The notes under the pieces: generated by a model
Told to the model about the DNA's origin: nothing
The model's database searches: none
What the model saw: only the letters and a program-made list of their open reading frames with translations
Shown here: in pieces, positions 13,511 to 21,009 of the stretch
Position numbering within the stretch: position 1 is the first letter of the stretch
Layout of the letters: each line of letters opens with the position of its first letter
Made by a program: the position numbers and the translations under genes
Assembly (NCBI GenBank): GCA_017694495.1
Contig: JADIMU010000006.1
Coordinates: 1-35,293 of the forward strand
Origin: Candidatus Aphodenecus pullistercoris
GTDB taxonomy: Bacteria > Spirochaetota > Spirochaetia > Sphaerochaetales > Sphaerochaetaceae
Reading direction: 5' to 3'
DNA: 35,293 nt

Positions 13511-15070
13511 ATGAGCATGTCAAGCGCACAGATGCTGATCTCGATGCTTTTGTACATGAGCGTCGTGATCGGCATCGGCATCTACTTCGCCAAACGGGCG
13601 AACCAGAACAGCGAGAACTACTACCTGGGCGGAAGGAGCCTGGGACCCTGGGTCGCGGCCTTCTCCGCGGAGGCGAGCGACATGTCCGGCTGGCTCCTCA
13701 TGGGACTGCCTGGACTTGCATACTGGAGTGGACTGGCCGACGCCTTCTGGACGGCCCTCGGTCTGGCTGTGGGAACCTACCTCAACTGGCTCCTCGTCGC
13801 CAGGAGGCTGCGCCGCTACTCCCACGTCAACGGCTCGATCACGCTGCCAGACTTCTTCTCGAAGCGCTTCCATGAGGCCAAACCCCTCATCCTCTCGATC
13901 TCGTCGCTCTTCATCCTGATCTTCTTCTGCGTCTATGCGGCGAGCTGCTTCGTCACCTGCGGCAAGCTCTTCTCCTCCATCTTCGGAGCCGACTACCGCC
14001 TCATGATGCTCTGCGGCGTCTTCTTCGTCGTCCTCTACACCTTCCTCGGCGGCTTCCTCGCCGAGTCCGTCAGCGACTTCATGCAAGCCATCGTCATGAT
14101 CCTCGCCCTGGTCATCTCGCTCACTGCTGGAGTCATTGCGGCGGGAGGTCTCGGCCAGGTCATGGAGAACATAGGCTCGATTCCCGGCTTCCTGGAGTTC
14201 TTCCAGACTGCATCTCCCGCACTCGACGAGGCGGGCAACCAGATCGTCAACGGCGGCGTGCCCCTCTTCAACGAGGCCCAGGCTTATCCGCTGCTGAACG
14301 TCGTCTCCATGCTCGCCTGGGGCCTCGGCTACTTCGGCATGCCCCAGGTCCTGCTGCGCTTCATGGCGATCCGCAAGGCGGACGAACTCACCAAGAGCCG
14401 CCGCGTCGCCACAGTCTGGGTCGTCATCAGCCTCCTGGCCGCCGTCACGATCGGCCTGGTCGGTCGCGCCTACGCTCCGACAGCCTTCCCGACGGCCTCG
14501 GATGCGGAGAACATCTTCTCCTACATCGCAAGCACGCTGATGCATCCCCTTTTCGCCGGCCTCGTCATGGCAGGCATCCTCGCCGCCACGATATCGAGTT
14601 CCGACTCCTACCTCCTGATCGCCGCCAGCGCCTTCTCGAAGAACCTTTTCCAGGGCGTCTTCCACCGCAAGGCCAACGACAGCCAGGTCATGGTCGTCTC
14701 CCGCGTCACTCTGATCGTCATCGCCCTGATCGGTGCCGTGATAGCCCTGGACGAGGACAGCGTCATCTTCACGATCGTCTCCTTCGCCTGGGCAGGCTTC
14801 GGAGCGACCTTCGGTCCCCTGATGCTCTTCTCCCTCTTCTGGAAGCGGACGACGAGGGCAGGGGCTGTGGCAGGCATGCTCTCCGGAGGCATCATGGTCT
14901 TCGTCTGGAACTACCTGGTCAAACCCTTGGGAGGCATCTTCGGCATCTATGAGCTGCTGCCCGCCTTCCTCGTCTCATGCATCTTCATCGTCGTCGTCTC
15001 CCTTCTGACGAAGGAGCCTGACAAAGAGATTCTGGACGACTTCGAGACGGCACGCACTGTGGAGTGCTGA
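13511..15070 (+). CDS. putP: Sodium/proline-type solute symporter (SSS family)
   Basis: 519 residues, about 13 transmembrane helices. The N terminus is typical for PutP (YFAKRANQNSENYYLGGRSLGPWVAAFSAEASDMSGWLLMGLPG), including the Na+-binding SAEASDMSGW region. Later family hallmarks are ADYRLMMLCGVFFVVLYTFLGGF, GYFGMPQVLLRFMAI and AATISSSDSYLLIAASAFSKNL. These match PutP-type Na+/proline symporters better than PanF or NIS relatives, but the substrate is inferred from similarity only. It is a monocistronic unit ending at a GC-rich hairpin. Confidence 0.88.
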   Translation: MSMSSAQMLISMLLYMSVVIGIGIYFAKRANQNSENYYLGGRSLGPWVAAFSAEASDMSGWLLMGLPGLAYWSGLADAFWTALGLAVGTYLNWLLVARRLRRYSHVNGSITLPDFFSKRFHEAKPLILSISSLFILIFFCVYAASCFVTCGKLFSSIFGADYRLMMLCGVFFVVLYTFLGGFLAESVSDFMQAIVMILALVISLTAGVIAAGGLGQVMENIGSIPGFLEFFQTASPALDEAGNQIVNGGVPLFNEAQAYPLLNVVSMLAWGLGYFGMPQVLLRFMAIRKADELTKSRRVATVWVVISLLAAVTIGLVGRAYAPTAFPTASDAENIFSYIASTLMHPLFAGLVMAGILAATISSSDSYLLIAASAFSKNLFQGVFHRKANDSQVMVVSRVTLIVIALIGAVIALDEDSVIFTIVSFAWAGFGATFGPLMLFSLFWKRTTRAGAVAGMLSGGIMVFVWNYLVKPLGGIFGIYELLPAFLVSCIFIVVVSLLTKEPDKEILDDFETARTVEC

Positions 15071-15094
15071 CAGGAAAACGTCCAATGACATGAT

Positions 15095-15127
15095 TTCGAG
15101 GCCGCCTGATGGTGGCCTCGAATCGTT
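15095..15127 (+). terminator. Terminator of the putP-like gene
   Basis: A 9-bp stem TTCGAGGCC / GGCCTCGAA (15095-15103 and 15114-15122) with a 10-nt loop, followed by a short T tract (TCGTTT). Confidence 0.65.
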
Positions 15128-15374
15128 TCCACCGGATGCATCCAGGCTTTTATGACGAATGACTCGATGGCTCTGAGGAAGACATGACAGCGTAGCCTGG
15201 AATGGAACTGGAAGGGTAGGAAGGTCTGCTTTCAAAGCAGTTCATCACATTGCTTTGATGCTTGAGTGTACACGCTCATCGCGGCAAGTCGACCCAATGT
15301 GAAGCGTCTTTATCGTCTCTTTCCTCTGCTTTGCCTTTTGCATGAGGCGGGAAGATGGCTGTGGACAAAAGAAG
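15128..15374. other. Intergenic stretch without a recognised gene
   Basis: About 250 bp between two terminators of convergent units. Apart from a short palindrome CTGCTTTCAAAGCAG (15226-15240) I see no gene, RNA fold or repeat I can support. Confidence 0.5.
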
Positions 15375-15397
15375 AAGGCTGGCGTGGTGCCAGCCTT
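15365..15397 (-). terminator. Terminator of the TRAP operon
   Basis: Read on the minus strand: a 9-bp perfect stem AAGGCTGGC / GCCAGCCTT (arms 15375-15383 and 15389-15397) with a 5-nt loop, then TCTTCTTTTG. It lies 24 nt after the dctM stop. Confidence 0.85.
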
Positions 15398-15420
15398 TAG
15401 AGAGTTTACCTTGCTTTCAA

Positions 15421-16839
15421 TCAATAGCCGAAGAGTGCGGGCCTGAGGAAGAAGGGGATGTAGGTGACCAGCATGAGGCCGACGAGCATGACGGCGAAGA
15501 GGGGGAGCATCTTCTTGGATGCGGCCTCGATCGTCGTCTTTCCGACGGCACAGCCGACGAAGAGCGCCGAGCCGACAGGCGGGGTGCACAGGCCGATGGC
15601 CAGGTTGAAGATGAGGACGATTCCGAAGTGGACCGTGCTCATTCCCAGCTCCGTGACGACGGGCAGCAGGATCGGGGTCATGATCATGATCAGCGGGGCC
15701 ATGTCCATGAAGCATCCGAGGACGAGCAGGATCACGTTGATGATCAGCAGCAGGGCGACAGGGTTGTCGGTGACGCCGATCAGGCCGTTCGTGATGGCTG
15801 CGGGGATCCTCAGCCTGGTCATCATGTAGGCGAAGGCCTTCGCGGAGGCGATCAGGGTAAGGACGACGGCCAGAGTCTTCAGGGAGTTCCTGATGACCTT
15901 GCCGAAGTTCCTGATCTTGTCCGTCCTGAAGATGAAGTAGGTCAGGATGAAGGTGTAGAAGCAGGCGACAGCCGAGCTCTCGGTCGCAGTGAAGACACCG
16001 GCACCGGTTCCGACCAGGATGATGATCAGGGTGAACATCGGCAGGATGGCGACACAGAGGGTGCGCATGGCCTTGCCCATCTCGATGTCGAAGGCGGGAG
16101 TGCCGAGTACGAACCAGGACTCGGGGTTGCCCTTCGCGTAGAAGGCGGACTTGTTCTTGTCATGGCCGCGGAACCTGATCCAGCGGACCTTGTCGTTCTT
16201 GAACATCTTCTCGCCCTTGGGGAAGTTGTACTTCTTGCCAAGGAAGAAGCAGATGAGCATGAAGCCCAGGCCGAGGCCGATTCCGGGGACGAAGCCGGCG
16301 TAGAAGAGCTGTCCGATCGAGACACCACCACCAGCGGCGAGGGCGTAGATGACCATGTTGTGTGAAGGCGGAATCAGAACGCCCTGGCAGGCGGTCGTGA
16401 CCGTGAGGCCGACGGTGAACTCCCTGTCGTAGCCCTGCTTCTCCATCATCGGGATGACGACGGAACCGAGGGACGAGACGTCGGCGACGGCGGATCCGGA
16501 GATGCCTCCGAAGAACATGGAGTCGAGACAGTTGACGTAGGCAAGACCACCGCGGAAGCGTCCGACGGCCAGGTTGGCCAGGTCGACGATCTTGTCGGAG
16601 ATCTCACCGGCCGCCATGATCTCGCCCATGACGATGAAGAAGGGGATGGCGAGCATCGTGAAGTTGTTGACGCCATCGATCATCATCCTGACCATCGTGG
16701 TCGGGTTGGTTCCCGGGATGCACAGCATCGACAGGAAGGTCGAGATCAGCATCGCGAAGGTGACGGGCACCTTGAACATCATGAGGAGGAAGAATCCTCC
16801 GATCAGGATGATTCCTGCAAGTAGATTCATTGAGATCAT
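15421..16839 (-). CDS. dctM: TRAP transporter large permease DctM
   Basis: 472 residues with 11-13 predicted membrane helices. Family motifs include FKVPVTFAMLIST, AIPFFIVMGEIM, GGISGSAVADVSSLG, ACQGVLIPPSHNMVIYA, and near the end AIGLCTPPVGSALFVGCAVG. It is about 40 residues longer than most DctM proteins; the extra piece is a charged loop between helices (about residues 205-250, GEKMFKNDKVRWIRFRGHDKN...). The start ATG overlaps the dctQ stop by one base (TGATG), with GGAGG 9 nt upstream. It moves the solute delivered by DctP across the inner membrane using an ion gradient. The substrate is unknown. Confidence 0.93.
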   Translation of the reverse strand: MISMNLLAGIILIGGFFLLMMFKVPVTFAMLISTFLSMLCIPGTNPTTMVRMMIDGVNNFTMLAIPFFIVMGEIMAAGEISDKIVDLANLAVGRFRGGLAYVNCLDSMFFGGISGSAVADVSSLGSVVIPMMEKQGYDREFTVGLTVTTACQGVLIPPSHNMVIYALAAGGGVSIGQLFYAGFVPGIGLGLGFMLICFFLGKKYNFPKGEKMFKNDKVRWIRFRGHDKNKSAFYAKGNPESWFVLGTPAFDIEMGKAMRTLCVAILPMFTLIIILVGTGAGVFTATESSAVACFYTFILTYFIFRTDKIRNFGKVIRNSLKTLAVVLTLIASAKAFAYMMTRLRIPAAITNGLIGVTDNPVALLLIINVILLVLGCFMDMAPLIMIMTPILLPVVTELGMSTVHFGIVLIFNLAIGLCTPPVGSALFVGCAVGKTTIEAASKKMLPLFAVMLVGLMLVTYIPFFLRPALFGY

Positions 16840-17498
16840 CAGTTCTTTCCTCCTTGTGCGGCGAGCTCAGCCTGCTGCTGCTTCAGCAGCTCCTGGTAGT
16901 CGACCTCGGGCTCGGAGTAGAGCAGGTCGTTCGGATCCAGGATGCCGAAGAGGAAGAGGAGAGAGTCGAAGGTCATCAGGAAGCCTCCCAGCGGGGCCGG
17001 GATGTACTGTATCCAGGTGGGCCAGCCGGTCATGGGCAGGAAGCCGGGGCGCAGCGTGACGACGTATTTGATTCCATAGTACATCAGCAGAATGCCGCAA
17101 AAAAGGGTGGCGATGTCTGCCAGATAGTCCATGATCTTTCTTGCGATTCCGCCCTTCTTGAACCTGTTGTAGATGATCGTGACGGAAATGTGCATGTGGT
17201 CCCTGACGCCGATGGCGCAGGCCAGGAAGGTGAAGAGCGTGACCAGAAGCCTGGGCACCTCTTCCGCCCATGCGATGCCGGAGTTGAAGCAGAAGCGGAG
17301 CACGACGTTCATGAAGACGGTGCACAGCATGATGACTACGGCGATCTGGGCGATTGTAAGCATGATCTTATGGCACCAATGGTTCACCAGAATGATGTAT
17401 GCCTTGAAGGGCACCTTGCCATTCGGGTAGTCGGCCTTGTTGATCATGAGCTTGTTTTCGAGGAGGTATTGTCTCCCCTTTCCATTGCCAGAACTCAT
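16839..17498 (-). CDS. dctQ: TRAP transporter small permease DctQ
   Basis: 219 residues with four membrane helices, longer than typical DctQ (about 160-180). It has an N-terminal hydrophilic extension of some 35 residues and a Gln/Glu-rich C-terminal tail (QELLKQQQAELAAQ). The family signature is SGIAWAEEVPRLLVTLFTFLACAIGVRDHMHISV. The ATG is preceded by GGAGG with 7-nt spacing. It forms the membrane complex with DctM, encoded immediately downstream with one-base overlap, and is separated from dctP by 79 nt containing a hairpin. Confidence 0.9.
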   Translation of the reverse strand: MSSGNGKGRQYLLENKLMINKADYPNGKVPFKAYIILVNHWCHKIMLTIAQIAVVIMLCTVFMNVVLRFCFNSGIAWAEEVPRLLVTLFTFLACAIGVRDHMHISVTIIYNRFKKGGIARKIMDYLADIATLFCGILLMYYGIKYVVTLRPGFLPMTGWPTWIQYIPAPLGGFLMTFDSLLFLFGILDPNDLLYSEPEVDYQELLKQQQAELAAQGGKN

Positions 17499-17515
17499 AA
17501 TTTCTCCTCCATATC

Positions 17516-17550
17516 AAAAACCGATGAAGGGGAGAGTCGCCTCTCCCCTT
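17516..17550 (-). terminator. Intercistronic hairpin between dctP and dctQ
   Basis: A perfect 10-bp stem AAGGGGAGAG / CTCTCCCCTT with a GCGA tetraloop (17527-17550), followed on the minus strand by CATCGGTTTTT. This looks like a partial terminator or an RNA-stabilising hairpin that would keep dctP mRNA in excess over dctQM, as is common for binding-protein genes. Confidence 0.65.
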
Positions 17551-17577
17551 GAACATCATTGTCGCCTAGGGCAGATC

Positions 17578-18582
17578 TCAAAGACCAGTGTTGATGATCT
17601 CCTGGATCATGTCCTCGTAACCGGCACCGTACTCCTCGTAGATGGGAGCCATGCGGTCCTGGAACTCCTGGATCTCCTCGGCGGTGGGCTCGTAGACGGT
17701 GACGCCGGCGGCGACGACCTTCTCACGGGAAGACTCCTCGCGCAGTGCCCACTGCTCGATCTCGTAGTCCTGGGTCTCCTTGGCGCACTCCTTGATGATC
17801 TCCCAGTCCTCGGCGCTGACCTTGTTGATCACGTTCTCGCTGGCGAGCAGGATCTCGGGAACCCTGGTGTGGCCATCGAGGATGAAGTAGGGAGCAGCCT
17901 CGTAGTCGCCCATGGACTCGTAGGTCGGCCAGTTGTTCTCGGCACCGTCGATCGTGCCCTGGCTGATGGCGGAATAGACCTCGTTGGGTCCGATTCCGGT
18001 GACGCCGTTGCCACCGAGCAGCTCGACCATCTCGACCATCATGGCGTTGTTCTGAAGCCTGATCTTGAGGCCGGCCATGTCTGCGACGGACTGGACGGGC
18101 TTGGTGGTGTAGAAGTTCCTGGCGCCGGCGTCATAGTAGCACAGACCGACAAGGCCGGAACCGGAAGCCTGGATCTCGTCGAGCATCTGCTGTCCGATGG
18201 GGCCGTTGAGGACCTGCCACATGTGGTCGCCGTCCCTGTAGAGGTAGGGCAGCTGGATGACGTTCAGCGAAGGAACGTAGGATGCGACGGGAGAAGCGGA
18301 AACGCGGGCGAAGTCGAGGTCGCCAATCTGGAGAGCCTCGATGGAGCCGGTCTCCTCACCATAGAGCGTACCGCCGGAGTAGACGTCGATCGTGACCCTT
18401 CCCTCGGTCCTCTCGTTGACGAGCTCGGCGAACCTGTAGTCGGCGAGGGTCGTCGGGTAACCTTCAGCGTGGACCTCGGAGAGGACCAGCGTGACCGGTC
18501 CTGCGGACTCGGTTCCGCCCTGTGCGAAGACAGGTACGATGATGGCGGCTGCAATGAGAAGCAAAGCTACAACTTTCTTCAT
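17578..18582 (-). CDS. dctP: TRAP transporter solute-binding protein DctP
   Basis: 334 residues from the ATG at 18582, chosen over an upstream TTG because it begins a standard signal peptide (MKKVVALLLIAAAIIVPVFA, cleavage after Ala20) with GGCGGAAAG just before it. DctP-family features are SGGTLYGEETGSIEALQIGDLDF, LKIRLQNN (substrate carboxylate-binding Arg, about Arg175) and GTIDGAENNWPTYES (conserved Asn, about 217). The protein should capture an organic acid in the periplasm and deliver it to DctQM. The residue pattern suggests a C4-dicarboxylate or sugar-acid ligand, but no specific one. It is the first gene of the operon, with a strong promoter and a 52-nt leader. Confidence 0.92.
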   Translation of the reverse strand: MKKVVALLLIAAAIIVPVFAQGGTESAGPVTLVLSEVHAEGYPTTLADYRFAELVNERTEGRVTIDVYSGGTLYGEETGSIEALQIGDLDFARVSASPVASYVPSLNVIQLPYLYRDGDHMWQVLNGPIGQQMLDEIQASGSGLVGLCYYDAGARNFYTTKPVQSVADMAGLKIRLQNNAMMVEMVELLGGNGVTGIGPNEVYSAISQGTIDGAENNWPTYESMGDYEAAPYFILDGHTRVPEILLASENVINKVSAEDWEIIKECAKETQDYEIEQWALREESSREKVVAAGVTVYEPTAEEIQEFQDRMAPIYEEYGAGYEDMIQEIINTGL

Positions 18583-18615
18583 TCTTTCCGCCAATTTTGT
18601 GTTTTACAGTGTGTC

Positions 18616-18631
18616 CATCGCGTTTGCGATG
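18616..18631. promoter_or_regulatory. Palindromic operator candidate in dctP leader
   Basis: CATCGC-GTTT-GCGATG, a perfect 6-bp inverted repeat starting about 3 nt after the predicted dctP transcription start. The position suits a repressor operator or a 5' mRNA hairpin. No regulator gene is adjacent. Confidence 0.45.
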
Positions 18632-18640
18632 CTAAGGCTC

Positions 18641-18670
18641 ATTATAATCGTATGATTTTACCTAGCGCAA
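18641..18670 (-). promoter_or_regulatory. Promoter of the dctPQM operon
   Basis: On the minus strand, TTGCGC (18665-18670), an 18-nt spacer and a perfect TATAAT (18641-18646). A tandem 9-bp repeat, TTACTGACC twice (18695-18703, 18704-18712), lies about 25 bp upstream of the -35 and may bind an activator. Confidence 0.75.
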
Positions 18671-18763
18671 TTGTTTTTCTAATATTTTAGTACATTACTG
18701 ACCTTACTGACCACAAATGATGATGTTTCCGACTTTCCACCCCTCTGTTTTGCATTTTGGCGC

Positions 18764-18769
18764 TATGAT
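18764..18769 (+). promoter_or_regulatory. -10 box of the AmmeMemoRadiSam operon
   Basis: TATGAT ends 6 nt before the ATG at 18776; no Shine-Dalgarno is present, so the transcript is predicted to be leaderless. No clear -35 was seen. Confidence 0.45.
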
Positions 18770-18775
18770 TTAGTC

Positions 18776-19597
18776 ATGATGAGACGTGCAAGGCTTGCCG
18801 GAAGCTGGTATCCGGCCGATGAGGACCGGCTCCTGGAGCTGACAGGCAGCGGACGGGGTAGTGGAGATCTCGTCGCTGGCGTGCTCCCCCATGCGGGCCT
18901 CATGTTCAGCGCCCGCCTGACCAGGCTCTTCTTCGACAGCCTGGACGTGAGCGTCGAGCGCCTTCTCATCGTCAGCCCATCGCACTACTACGCTCTGGGG
19001 GAGGACATGGTCGTCACCTCATCATTCACGAGCGCACAGACGCCTTTGGGAGAGGTTGCCGTACGGCCGATGCACATCGCCTCGGCCATCGTCGACGACA
19101 GCGTCATCGCGAAGGAGCACGGCCTCGAGGTCTTCCTGCCCTTCGTCAAGGCGAGGGGAGGACTGGAAGTCTCCTTCCTCGTCCTTGGGCGCGCTTCATC
19201 CTATGACAGCCTGCTTGCTTTTGAGGATGTGCTCTGCGACCAGCTGGACGGCAGGACTGCCCTGGTCGCCTCGAGCGACTTCACACATTATGGAGCGCGC
19301 TTCGGCTACCAGCCCTACGGCCACAGGGGAGCGCTGGAGGAAGTCAGGAAGCATGACCTGTCCCTCGCTGTACAGCTTGCGCGCGGTGAGGTCGACTCCG
19401 TCTTTCCCCATCATGAGGAGACGACTGTGTGCGGCATCGTGGGCGCCATGGCCACGGCCCTCATTGCGAAGCAACGTGGCCTTGAGGGGAGGATCCTTGG
19501 AAGCGACGATTCGGCTTCCATACTCGGCGAGGGGGACGAGGACTTCGTCTCCTACGTTGCCATAGGCTGGGGAGGTAGTATTGGACACTTCATATGA
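18776..19597 (+). CDS. amrB: AmmeMemoRadiSam system protein B (MEMO family)
   Basis: 273 residues, MEMO/LigB-like fold. The N terminus is diagnostic (RARLAGSWYPADEDRLLELT). Candidate metal-site residues are His39 (LPHAGLMFSARL), His70 (VSPSHYYAL) and Cys219 (EETTVCGIVGAM), corresponding to the His/His/Cys site described in human MEMO1. EHGLEVFLPF and ASSDFTHYGARFGY are further family motifs. The biochemical role of bacterial MEMO proteins is not firmly established. It is the first of three overlapping genes (B, A, radical SAM), the standard composition of this conserved system. The start is fixed by the family N terminus. Confidence 0.88.
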   Translation: MMRRARLAGSWYPADEDRLLELTGSGRGSGDLVAGVLPHAGLMFSARLTRLFFDSLDVSVERLLIVSPSHYYALGEDMVVTSSFTSAQTPLGEVAVRPMHIASAIVDDSVIAKEHGLEVFLPFVKARGGLEVSFLVLGRASSYDSLLAFEDVLCDQLDGRTALVASSDFTHYGARFGYQPYGHRGALEEVRKHDLSLAVQLARGEVDSVFPHHEETTVCGIVGAMATALIAKQRGLEGRILGSDDSASILGEGDEDFVSYVAIGWGGSIGHFI

Positions 19598-20108
19598 TGG
19601 CCGGGAGCTTGTGGCCCTGGCCAGGGAAAGCCTCGAGGACCACTTCCTCGGCCGCAGCCGCCAGCTGCCTGACAAGGGTGGCATGCACGGCGCCTTCGTG
19701 ACGCTTGAGGAGGATGGCGCGCTTCGTGGATGCATTGGCTACATGCAAGGCGTCGAAAGCCTCTACCGCCAGGTCTACACGCTGGCCAGAGAGGCCGCCT
19801 TCAGCGACTGGCGCTTCCCACCGCTTGGGGAGGACGAGCTGGCCAAGGTCACTGTCAAAGTGTCGGTACTTTCCGCGATGGAGACGATCGGGAGTCTGGA
19901 CGACTTCGTCCTCGGCCGGGACGGCATCCTGATGACCCTAGGTTCACGACGGGCCGTCTTCCTTCCCGAGGTCGCGCTCGAGACCGGCTGGTCGAAGGAG
20001 GAGGAGCTTGCCGCCCTGAGCCGCAAGGCGGGCCTTCCTCCCGACGCCTGGAAGAGCCCTGATGCCCTCTTCCAGACATTTACGAGCGAGGTTTTCAGTG
20101 AAGTGTGA
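19581..20108 (+). CDS. amrA: AmmeMemoRadiSam system protein A (AMMECR1 domain)
   Basis: 175 residues from a TTG start with GGAGG 5 nt upstream, overlapping the MEMO gene by 17 nt. The AMMECR1 hallmark LRGCIGY is at residues 48-54. Other family parts are the REAAFSDWRFPPLGEDEL stretch and VLGRDGILMTLGSRRAVFLPEVA. AMMECR1-domain proteins occur in all domains of life; the conserved RGCIG pocket suggests an enzymatic or nucleotide/RNA-binding role that has not been settled. Its 3' end overlaps the radical SAM gene by 11 nt, so stoichiometric coupled translation is likely. Confidence 0.88.
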   Translation: MDTSYDGRELVALARESLEDHFLGRSRQLPDKGGMHGAFVTLEEDGALRGCIGYMQGVESLYRQVYTLAREAAFSDWRFPPLGEDELAKVTVKVSVLSAMETIGSLDDFVLGRDGILMTLGSRRAVFLPEVALETGWSKEEELAALSRKAGLPPDAWKSPDALFQTFTSEVFSEV

Positions 20109-21009
20109 CTTCTGCTTCCGGCAGTGCGAGATCCCGCCATCGGGGCGCGGCTGGTGCGCAGTCAGGGTGAACCGTGGCGGCGCCATAAGGTCCCTCCAGG
20201 GCCACAGGCTCGCCGCGCTCGCCATCGACCCTGTCGAGAAGAAGCCCCTCCACCATTTCCTGCCAGGAAGTCTGACGCTCTCACTGGCCCAGTGCGGCTG
20301 CTCCTTCGACTGCGACTTCTGTCAGAACGCCGACATCGCGAAGGCCCTCGTTGCGGGAGAGGAGGCCTCCCCGCCCTCCATCGTCACCCTCGCCCTGGAA
20401 AAGGATCTGCCTTCCATCAGCTTCACATACACAGAGCCCCTCGTCTGGCAGGACTACATGATCCCCGTCGCCGAGGCGGCCCATGAGGCTGGGCTGAGGA
20501 CTGTCATGGTCACGAACGGAGCCTTCAGCCAGGCTTCCCTGGAGCGCCTCTTGCCCCTCATCGACGCATACAACATCGACCTCAAGGGTGACGAGGATTT
20601 CTACAGGAATGTGTGCCATGCCTCGATGGCTCCAGTGCTGGACGCAATCGGAAGGATCGCCGCCCACGGCGCCCATCTGGAAGTGACGACGATGCTGATC
20701 GAAGGAATCCATGACGAAGCCATGGTCCGCCGCCTCAGTGGACTTCTGGAAGAGGCGGGTGTGAAAGTCTGGCACCTCACACGCTTCTTCCCCAGACGGC
20801 GCATGGCAAGATGCCAGGCGACGGGCGAGGAGTGCCTCGACAGGCTCTACGCAGTCGCTTCAGAGGGGAACATCCCGCACATATATAAGGGTAATACAAT
20901 GTACCCTGTGCCCATGCGCTGCCCCAGCTGTGGCAAGGTGCTTGAGCGGATGGCCTTCGATGGACGCTGCCCACATTGCGGCGCGTCCATCTATGGGCTC
21001 TGGTCCTAG
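20098..21009 (+). CDS. amrS: AmmeMemoRadiSam system radical SAM enzyme
   Basis: 303 residues from a GTG start (KCDFCFRQCEIP) with GAGG about 7 nt upstream. The N-terminal Cys set (Cys3, 6, 10, 20) is typical of this PflA-like subfamily. The radical SAM cluster motif is CSFDCDFCQN (Cys68, 72, 75), preceded by DPVEKKPLHHFLPGS. FTYTEPLVWQDY and YNIDLKGDEDFYRNV are further conserved parts. A C-terminal zinc ribbon (CPSCGKVLERMAFDGRCPHCG) ends the protein. It is the third gene of the operon and presumably generates a radical on a substrate handled with the MEMO and AMMECR1 proteins; the substrate is unknown. Its stop overlaps that of the convergent dipeptidase gene within CTAG. Confidence 0.9.
   Translation: MKCDFCFRQCEIPPSGRGWCAVRVNRGGAIRSLQGHRLAALAIDPVEKKPLHHFLPGSLTLSLAQCGCSFDCDFCQNADIAKALVAGEEASPPSIVTLALEKDLPSISFTYTEPLVWQDYMIPVAEAAHEAGLRTVMVTNGAFSQASLERLLPLIDAYNIDLKGDEDFYRNVCHASMAPVLDAIGRIAAHGAHLEVTTMLIEGIHDEAMVRRLSGLLEEAGVKVWHLTRFFPRRRMARCQATGEECLDRLYAVASEGNIPHIYKGNTMYPVPMRCPSCGKVLERMAFDGRCPHCGASIYGLWS

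Noticed and set aside
13520-14665. Long minus-strand reading frame opposite putP (about 380 codons)
   Set aside because: Highly acidic, low-complexity translation; the plus strand has a full symporter with conserved motifs.
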